Assembly: GCA_021812825.1 (NCBI GenBank)
Contig: JAKAMO010000052.1
Location: 1 to 18,898, forward strand
DNA from: a bacterium
GTDB lineage: Bacteria; Elusimicrobiota; Elusimicrobia; Elusimicrobiales; UBA9959
Direction: 5' to 3'
Length of the DNA: 18,898 bases
The notes under the pieces were generated by a model, which searched no databases, had not been told where the DNA came from, and saw nothing but the letters and a program-made list of their open reading frames with translations. The position numbers and the translations under genes were made by a program. Positions 13,789-18,898 of this stretch are shown one piece after another. Numbering within the stretch: position 1 is the stretch's first letter; each line of letters starts with the position of its first letter.

Positions 13789-14342
13789 AGCGCCTGGCTG
13801 TCTTGATAACGGCCGCGGCCCTGGCCTTTCCGGCGCCCGCGCTGCCGGCCGGGGCGGCCCTGCCCGTGCCGCCACAGCAGATGTTCGAGGCCATGCAGCT
13901 TTATATAGAGCAGGGCGATTTCGACAAGGCCGGCCGCATCCTGGAAAAAATGGTCCCCCTGCTTGACGAACTCAAGACGGCTTACGGAACCGACCTTTAC
14001 GGAGAAACCCGCCTGGCGCTGAAAAAGAACGACGCCTGGGAAGCCCAGTCCGCCGTGCTTAAAGTGGTGTATTTCCACATGAAGAGCGAACTCTCCAGGG
14101 CGATCGTGCAGAGCGGCCGGTCCGCGGCGGTGGCTGTCCGGGTGGCCTACCTGGATTACCTCTTTCTCGCTCCACGCGTTTCGCGCAAAAACTCCGGGCT
14201 CGCGGGCGAGGCCGAGCGGCGCTTCAAAGCGGTCTACGAACTGGTATCTTCCGGCCGTGCCGGCCCGGAGCGAGAAAAGGAAACCTGGGCTCACGTCCGG
14301 GAAATAGAGCGGATCTGCCTGCTGGCGCTGGAAACGGGATAG
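13785..14342 (+). CDS. Periplasmic helical protein of unknown function
   Basis: No family is recognised. The 185-aa protein starts with a clear signal peptide (MKRLAVLITAAALAF..., likely cut after about residue 22-24). The rest is predicted to be mostly helical. A segment near residues 32-55 (MFEAMQLYIEQGDFDKAGRIL) resembles a TPR-like helix pair. It has no cysteine clusters, metal motif or transmembrane helix beyond the signal. It lies between the barrel gene (4-nt overlap) and the hybrid kinase (6-nt gap), so it is probably a periplasmic partner of one of them, perhaps linking an outer-membrane state to the kinase sensor domain; that role is inferred from position only. Confidence 0.7.
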   Translation: MKRLAVLITAAALAFPAPALPAGAALPVPPQQMFEAMQLYIEQGDFDKAGRILEKMVPLLDELKTAYGTDLYGETRLALKKNDAWEAQSAVLKVVYFHMKSELSRAIVQSGRSAAVAVRVAYLDYLFLAPRVSRKNSGLAGEAERRFKAVYELVSSGRAGPEREKETWAHVREIERICLLALETG

Positions 14343-14348
14343 GACCAT

Positions 14349-16256
14349 ATGAAATTCCGCACAAAGCTGACTCTGGGTATGGCGGCTGTTCTATTCGGAA
14401 CGGCGCTGGCCTTTTTAGCGTTCTTCTCGGTGCTGGCGCGGAACCTGGCCGTGGAAAGGATGGAGGAGAAGGCCCTGGCCCTGGCGCGGAACCTGGCCTC
14501 CAACAGCAGCGAGGCCGTCTACACCGATGACCTCTACAAGCAGCTCGCGCCTCTTCTCAAAAGCATGCTGGCCACCCCGGACGTGCTCGCGGCCTCGGTG
14601 CTGGACGCCTCTGGCAGGGTCCTCGCCTCGGCCGGGGAGGCCGCCCCCGGAGCGGCCGAATCCGGCTGGCGCGACGCGCCCGGCGGCCGGGTGTTCGCTG
14701 CGACGGCGCCGGTATCCCCGCCCGCTGCCGGACTTGCACGCAAGGACAAGCCCGTAGGCTACGTACGGGTGGCGGTCTCGTTCAAGAGGCTCCGGGCCGG
14801 CATCCGGCGCATGCTGCTGCGGAGCGCTGCCTTAGCGCTTTTAATGGCCGCCACCGGCCTGCTTCTGGCGGCTCTCCTGTCCCGGCGCCTGACGCGGCCG
14901 ATAGTAAGGATCCTGGAGGCCGACGAAGCGGTGGTGCGCGGCGACAGGGAGAAATCGGATATTCCGGAAGCCGAGATCCCGGACGACGAACTGGGCCGGA
15001 TCATGCGTTCGCGCTCGGTCATGATAGCGGCCACGCGCCGCTCGGAGAAGGAACTGCAGACTTTAGCGGAAAATGAGCGGAACAGGGCCGCCGAACTGGA
15101 AAAAGCCTATCTGGAACTCCGGGGCCTGAGGGAACAGCTTACACAGTCGGAAAAACTTTCTCTGCTTGGACAGGTGGTTTCCGGGGTCGCGCACGAGATC
15201 AACAATCCGCTGTCTGGCATCATGGGATTTTCCGAGCTGCTCCTGAAGGAACAGCTCGTTCGGGAGCAGCCCCGGATGCGCGAGGACGTGGCCTCCATCC
15301 TGCACGAAGCCAAACGGTGCCAGGCGGTGGTCAAGGGGCTTACCGGCTTCGCACGCAAGCGCAAGCCGGAAAAATCACTGCTCTCCGTCAACGCCGTGCT
15401 TGAGCAGTCCCTGAAATTCGAAGCCTCCCTGCTGAAGACCCGCAATATCCTGGTGAAACGGGAGTTCGACCCCTCCCTTCCATACACCTTGGCCGACTAC
15501 TACCAGCTGCAGCAGGTCTTCATGAACCTTTTCGTCAACGCCCAGCAGGCCATGGCGGAGCAGAAAGGCGGCGGGACCCTGACGGTCCGCACGCGCCTGG
15601 CCGGCGGCCTGATACGCGTGGAGGTCGAAGACGACGGCCCCGGCATCCCCCCGGAGAATCTGTGCCGCGTGTTCGAGCCTTTCTTTACCACCAAGGAGCC
15701 GGGAAAGGGGACCGGCCTTGGCCTTTCGCTTTCCTACGGGATCGTTTCGGAGCACGGCGGGACGATCCGGGCCGAAAGCCGGCCCGGGAAAGGGGCGCTC
15801 TTCGTGGTCGAACTTCCGGTGCTGAAGGAAGCCCCGGCAGCGGGCGGCGCGGAAAGCGCGGCCGCTTCGCCGCTCGCCGGGCTTAAGGTCCTGGTGGTGG
15901 ACGACGAAATACTGATCCGCAACGTTTCAGTAAGGCTCCTGCGCGCCATGGACTGCGACCCCGACACGGCCGCGGGGGGCGCGGAGGCGATGCGGAAACT
16001 GAAAACGAACGATTACGACGTGGTCATCTCCGACATCCGCATGCCGGATATGGACGGCAGGGAGCTCTATCACTGGGTCCGTGAGAACAAGCCGGAATTC
16101 GCCTCCAGGTGGATCTTTATGACGGGTTCCACGAGTTCCGACGAGCTGGTCAGTACCGACGGAACAGGAAGGCCCAGCATCCATAAGCCCTTCACCTTCG
16201 AATCCCTTCAGCAGCGGCTCCAGAGCATGCCGCGCGCCGCCCGACGGCCGCAGTAA
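14349..16256 (+). CDS. Membrane hybrid sensor histidine kinase with C-terminal receiver
   Basis: This is an inner-membrane sensor kinase (635 aa). Order: TM1 (about 10-30), a periplasmic sensor (about 31-155, with a Cache/PAS-like [11 protein letters not shown]), TM2 (about 157-178), HAMP (about 178-230), a coiled coil (about 230-270), a HisKA domain with phospho-acceptor His282 in [11 protein letters not shown], and an ATPase domain (N box [11 protein letters not shown] 391-401, G1 DDGPGI 428-433, [10 protein letters not shown]2 GKGTGLGLS 452-460). A C-terminal receiver follows (acidic Asp518/519, phospho-acceptor Asp562 in SDIRMPD, Thr592, Lys613). All key residues are present, so it should autophosphorylate and pass phosphate to its own receiver. 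There is no DNA-binding response regulator nearby; output probably needs a histidine phosphotransfer protein elsewhere. It ends the operon begun by the barrel gene. Confidence 0.94.
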   Translation: MKFRTKLTLGMAAVLFGTALAFLAFFSVLARNLAVERMEEKALALARNLASNSSEAVYTDDLYKQLAPLLKSMLATPDVLAASVLDASGRVLASAGEAAPGAAESGWRDAPGGRVFAATAPVSPPAAGLARKDKPVGYVRVAVSFKRLRAGIRRMLLRSAALALLMAATGLLLAALLSRRLTRPIVRILEADEAVVRGDREKSDIPEAEIPDDELGRIMRSRSVMIAATRRSEKELQTLAENERNRAAELEKAYLELRGLREQLTQSEKLSLLGQVVSGVAHEINNPLSGIMGFSELLLKEQLVREQPRMREDVASILHEAKRCQAVVKGLTGFARKRKPEKSLLSVNAVLEQSLKFEASLLKTRNILVKREFDPSLPYTLADYYQLQQVFMNLFVNAQQAMAEQKGGGTLTVRTRLAGGLIRVEVEDDGPGIPPENLCRVFEPFFTTKEPGKGTGLGLSLSYGIVSEHGGTIRAESRPGKGALFVVELPVLKEAPAAGGAESAAASPLAGLKVLVVDDEILIRNVSVRLLRAMDCDPDTAAGGAEAMRKLKTNDYDVVISDIRMPDMDGRELYHWVRENKPEFASRWIFMTGSTSSDELVSTDGTGRPSIHKPFTFESLQQRLQSMPRAARRPQ

Positions 16257-16284
16257 TATGGAAAAGGTGGCTTCCTTCCGGAAT

Positions 16285-16334
16285 TTATGGGGGACAAGTA
16301 TTTAATTTCGGAATTAAGTATTATGTCCCCATAA
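16285..16334. repeat. AT-rich imperfect palindrome, REP/IS-end-like
   Basis: TTATGGGGGACA at the left and TGTCCCCATAA at the right flank a core of TTTAATTTCGGAATTAAG; together they form a 50-bp imperfect inverted repeat in the gap between the kinase gene and nadC. The GGGGACA-plus-AT-rich style resembles sites found beside REP-associated (Y1) transposases, but no transposase is in the window. It could also serve as an mRNA-end hairpin for the kinase operon. It has no T-run. Confidence 0.6.
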
Positions 16335-16364
16335 CTGTCCGCGCTTATGCTGCCTGCAGTTTGG

Positions 16365-16370
16365 TAAAAT
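16365..16370 (+). promoter_or_regulatory. -10 box (TAAAAT) for nadC-birA-queG
   Basis: TAAAAT ends 7 nt before the nadC ATG (16378). TTAAGGG lies in the gap, but GGG abuts the ATG and is too close to act as a Shine-Dalgarno sequence, so the operon mRNA probably begins at or next to the start codon. Confidence 0.55.
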
Positions 16371-16377
16371 TTAAGGG

Positions 16378-17226
16378 ATGAAGCAGTTCGACGCGGTCAT
16401 AAAGGCGGCGCTGAGGGAAGATGTCGGTACGGGTGACGTCACCACCCGTTTTTTTGTGCCGCTCGGGACCAGGTTCAAGGGCAGGATATTCGCCAAGGAC
16501 AGCGGCGTGGTCAGCGGCCTGGAAGTAGCGAAGCGCGTCTTCCAGCTCGCCGCCAAAGGCTCCAAAGTAAAGCTGGTCAGGAAGGACGGCGCCCGTGTAA
16601 AGAAGGGCGACTCCCTGATGCTGGTAGAAGGCCCCGCTTCCATACTCACCGCCGAGCGCACCGCGCTCAACTTCATGCAGCATATGAGCGGCGTGGCCAC
16701 GAAGGCCGCGCAGTTCTCCGCCGTTATCAGACATCCCCGCACCAAGATCTACGACACCCGCAAGACCCTGCCGGGGCTTCGCGCGATAGAGAAGTACGCC
16801 GTGCTCTGCGGCGGCGGCCGCAACCACCGCCTGGGCCTCTACGACATGGCCATGATCAAGGACAACCACGTCGCCTTCGCCGGCAACGACCCCGCCGTCC
16901 TGGGCGGCCGCATAAAGGCCATGCGCCGCGCCAATCCTCGCGTCAGGATAGAGATAGAGGCGGATACGCTGGCCCAGGTGAAGGCCTTCCTGCCGCTAGG
17001 AGCCGACGTGATAATGCTGGACAATATGCCTTACGGCGAGATGAAGAAGGCCATCGCCTTCATCCGCTCCCGCAAGGGTAAAGTGCCGGAAATAGAGATC
17101 TCGGGCGGAGTGGACCTGAAGATGGCCGCCCGCTATTCGAAGCTGGGGGCCGACCGTATCTCGGTAGGCTCCATCACCAGCGGCGCCAGGCCGCTGGATA
17201 TCTCTTTCGAGGTGAAAACGAAATGA
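16378..17226 (+). CDS. nadC: Nicotinate-nucleotide pyrophosphorylase (quinolinate phosphoribosyltransferase)
   Basis: NadC converts quinolinate and PRPP to nicotinate mononucleotide, CO2 and pyrophosphate in de novo NAD synthesis. It is 282 aa, the normal length. Visible family signatures: REDVGTGDVTT (13-23) near the N terminus, ERTALNFMQ (93-101), DTRKTLPGLR (126-135), GGGRNHRLGL (145-154) with phosphate-binding His150/Arg151, KDNH (161-164), and the C-terminal acidic and glycine loops (EIEAD, IMLDNM, EISGGV). nadA and nadB are not nearby. Its stop overlaps the birA start by 4 nt (ATGA), and birA overlaps queG likewise, giving a tightly coupled three-gene unit for cofactor-related functions. 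Confidence 0.97.
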   Translation: MKQFDAVIKAALREDVGTGDVTTRFFVPLGTRFKGRIFAKDSGVVSGLEVAKRVFQLAAKGSKVKLVRKDGARVKKGDSLMLVEGPASILTAERTALNFMQHMSGVATKAAQFSAVIRHPRTKIYDTRKTLPGLRAIEKYAVLCGGGRNHRLGLYDMAMIKDNHVAFAGNDPAVLGGRIKAMRRANPRVRIEIEADTLAQVKAFLPLGADVIMLDNMPYGEMKKAIAFIRSRKGKVPEIEISGGVDLKMAARYSKLGADRISVGSITSGARPLDISFEVKTK

Positions 17227-17828
17227 AAACCTGCAAATGCGGTCTCAGCCTGGACGGTCTGCCGGGCATCAGCAAGATAGTCTGTCTGGAGGAGGTGGAG
17301 TCCACCCAGGCCGTGGCCCGCGAGCTGGCCGAGGAAGGCAGCGCCGAGAGGACCGTAGTGCTGGCCGAATGCCAGACCGCCGGCAAGGGCCAGCCCGGCA
17401 AGGACTGGGAGTCGGCCGAGGGCGGCATCTACCTGACGCTGCTCCTGAAGCCCGAATCCGACCTGAAGTTCCTGCCGGACCTCGGCGTGCTGGCCGGCAA
17501 GGTGGTCGGCGAGACCCTTACCGGGCTTTACGGCATCAAAACCCGCATCAAGAAGCCCAACGACGTCTACGCCTGGCACCCGCGCCGCCGCAAGTGGCTG
17601 AAGATAGCCGGCATACTCACGGAGTCCTCCTCCAGCGGCGGCGAGACCAGCTGGCTGCTGCTGGGGATGGGCGTCAACCTGAACAATACCCTGAAGCTCG
17701 ACACCGCCGTCAGCGTGAAGGCCCTCCAGGGCGCCGACGTCAAGCGCGAGGATTTCCTCGGGAAGTTCTTCGAACTGTTCTGGGTGCGGTATTCCGAGTG
17801 GGAATACTCCAGCCGGGCGCGCTCGTGA
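17223..17828 (+). CDS. birA: Biotin-[acetyl-CoA carboxylase] ligase, monofunctional and short
   Basis: This enzyme joins biotin to the carrier lysine of biotin-dependent carboxylases by way of biotinyl-5'-AMP. Key features: AGKGQPGKDW (53-62) for the adenylate loop (E. coli GRGRRGRKW), KKPNDVY (110-116), and KIAGILTE (127-134) with the catalytic lysine; VESTQ near residue 25 fits the family start. There is no N-terminal DNA-binding domain, so it should not act as the bio repressor. At 201 aa it is short even for the monofunctional class, and the C-terminal SH3-like domain seems reduced or missing. The start overlaps the end of nadC, and its own stop overlaps the GTG of queG. Confidence 0.92.
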   Translation: MKTCKCGLSLDGLPGISKIVCLEEVESTQAVARELAEEGSAERTVVLAECQTAGKGQPGKDWESAEGGIYLTLLLKPESDLKFLPDLGVLAGKVVGETLTGLYGIKTRIKKPNDVYAWHPRRRKWLKIAGILTESSSSGGETSWLLLGMGVNLNNTLKLDTAVSVKALQGADVKREDFLGKFFELFWVRYSEWEYSSRARS

Positions 17829-18652
17829 ATCCTTCCCGGCTGAAGGAGATAGCCCTCTCAGCCGGGGCCTCCGCGGCCGGTATAGCGCCGGCCGCTTTCC
17901 TTGCTGAAATAACCCGCTTTTCCGGCGCCCTGGAGGGCCGACCGCGCGGACTGGCCTACCTGGACCGCGACCTCTCCCGCCGCGAAAATATAAGGAACTG
18001 GTATGCGGAAGCGCGCTGCGCGCTGATGTGCGCATTCCGCTACTGGACGCCGGGTATGGACTATTCTTCGGAGCTGGCGAAGGCCGGCGAGCCGATGTCC
18101 TACCTGAGGAATTCCGGCCGTAAGCTTTACCAGCCCGTCCTGCTGGCGAGGGCCGGGGCGAAGCTGTCGCGCTATGTGCTCTGCAGGGACTACCATATAG
18201 CCGTCAAGGAGAAGCTGGCCGCTATACTGGAGGCGATAAGGAAGGAAGCTCCCGCGGCTGACGGGAAACTTTTCTGCGACAGCTCGCCGGTGCTCGAGAA
18301 GGAGCTCGGCCGGCTGGCGGGGCTGGGCTTCAGGGGGAAGAACACGCTGCTGATCTCCCCGGGGCAGGGCAGCTATTTCTTCCTGGGCGGGATAGCGCTG
18401 AACTTCGAAGCGGAGGCGGACGCCCCGTGCGCCGGCTCCTGCGGCTCCTGCGACGCCTGCGAGCGGGCCTGCCCGACCGGCGCTCTCAAAGGCGGGACGC
18501 TGGACGCCTCGCGCTGCATCTCGTACTGGACCACGCAGGCCAAGGAAAATATCCCTCCCGAGATAGATGCCCTAAACCCCGGCTGGGCCTACGGCTGCGA
18601 CATCTGTCAGGAAGCATGCCCGTACAACGCGAAAAGTAGCAACTATCGGTAG
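17825..18652 (+). CDS. queG: Epoxyqueuosine reductase, possibly truncated at the C terminus
   Basis: QueG reduces epoxyqueuosine to queuosine in tRNA using a cobalamin and two [4Fe-4S] clusters. The start is GTG 17825 (GTGA overlap with birA), giving 275 aa; a longer frame back to 17237 is a shadow of birA. Visible features: catalytic Asp152 in CDSSPVLEKEL, GFRGKNTLLI (168-177), the first cluster Cys206-x2-Cys209-x2-Cys212-x3-Cys216-Pro, and the second with Cys258, Cys261 and Cys265 (YGCDICQEACPYN). The protein stops eight residues after CPYN, where most QueG proteins continue for at least 40 residues (E. coli QueG is 379 aa). The MITE-like element begins about 22 nt after the stop, so the 3' end may have been lost or replaced there. 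All cluster cysteines remain, so activity is possible. Confidence 0.9.
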   Translation: MNPSRLKEIALSAGASAAGIAPAAFLAEITRFSGALEGRPRGLAYLDRDLSRRENIRNWYAEARCALMCAFRYWTPGMDYSSELAKAGEPMSYLRNSGRKLYQPVLLARAGAKLSRYVLCRDYHIAVKEKLAAILEAIRKEAPAADGKLFCDSSPVLEKELGRLAGLGFRGKNTLLISPGQGSYFFLGGIALNFEAEADAPCAGSCGSCDACERACPTGALKGGTLDASRCISYWTTQAKENIPPEIDALNPGWAYGCDICQEACPYNAKSSNYR

Positions 18653-18674
18653 TGGGCCGGCGCACTGCAGGTTC

Positions 18675-18877
18675 GGGGTCCTGTCGAGGGTTTGCCTCGT
18701 CAGGCACGGCGTCACGCACTGGCCTTTGGCCGTGCCGCATCAGGAGCTATGCTCATCAAGCGGCCACCGTGCCTGTCTCCTCACGCAGACCTGGCCGCTC
18801 CGCGGCCATCCGGCCTCGGCGCTTACGCAAGCCTCGGCCTGCGCGAAGGCCTTCCTTGGCAAAACCCTCGCCACCCC
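18675..18877. repeat. MITE-like palindromic element, copy B
   Basis: This is the same family as 10557-10717. The left end shares GGGTCCTGTCG, GGTTTGCCTCG and TCAGGCACG; the right part shares CTTACGCAAG and GGCCTTCC. Its ends are inverted: CGAGGGTTTGCC at the left (18685-18696) against GGCAAAACCCTCG at the right (18858-18870). Inner hairpins include GGCACGG...CCGTGCC. It is about 40 bp longer than copy A. No gene was found in the 246 nt from queG to the window end. Confidence 0.8.
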
Positions 18878-18898
18878 TCCAGCTATTCTTGCGCCGGC

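Noticed and set aside
17237..17824. N-terminal extension of queG back to 17237
   Set aside because: This part is the out-of-frame shadow of birA; the GTG at 17825, overlapping the birA stop, gives the normal QueG N terminus.

Overview
The window reads as a stretch of chromosome from a GC-rich, Gram-negative, uncultivated-type bacterium. Outer-membrane and periplasmic proteins with signal peptides, DXP-pathway IspH and bacterial tRNAs support this. Isoleucine ATA codons are common despite the high GC. Elusimicrobiota is my best guess at the phylum, but it is an inference from gene style and order, not something the sequence proves.

Layout. 1-2005: a mobile segment. A 507-residue large serine recombinase lies between perfect 112-bp inverted repeats (163-274 and 1823-1934). 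The right repeat ends inside the 3' end of a tRNA-Asp gene, and the recombinase frame runs antisense into that tRNA. 2025-3074: a secreted HAD-type phosphatase on the minus strand with its own terminator. 3312-6215: a tight fabG / double-TetR / KAS III-like operon, probably for acyl-chain building or modification under its own regulator. 6328-7671: a secreted alpha/beta-hydrolase (lipase-like) and terminator. 7691-8166: tRNA-Val between a palindromic repeat and a run of five hairpins. 8205-8785: an ECF sigma factor. 8802-10517 (minus): IspH fused to a UbiA-like membrane domain. 10557-10717: a MITE-like palindromic element in the ispH/uvrB divergent gap. 10757-12775: uvrB. 13012-16256: a three-gene envelope-sensing unit (outer-membrane barrel, periplasmic helical protein, hybrid histidine kinase). 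16378-18652: nadC-birA-queG with 4-nt overlaps. 18675-18877: a second copy of the MITE-like element, just after a queG that looks short at its C terminus.

How it fits together. Much of the window is housekeeping: isoprenoid precursors, nucleotide excision repair, NAD synthesis, protein biotinylation, queuosine. Accessory pieces lie between these genes. Several transcription units start with a TATAAT/TAGAAT-like hexamer only 6-9 nt before the start codon and no Shine-Dalgarno sequence, which suggests leaderless transcripts. Genes inside operons, and a few others, carry a Shine-Dalgarno sequence. The points most worth following up are the potentially invertible recombinase module with two alternative C-terminal tails, the IspH-UbiA fusion, the KAS III-like enzyme without the usual His and Asn, the tandem TetR protein, and the repeat family whose paired arms co-vary between copies.
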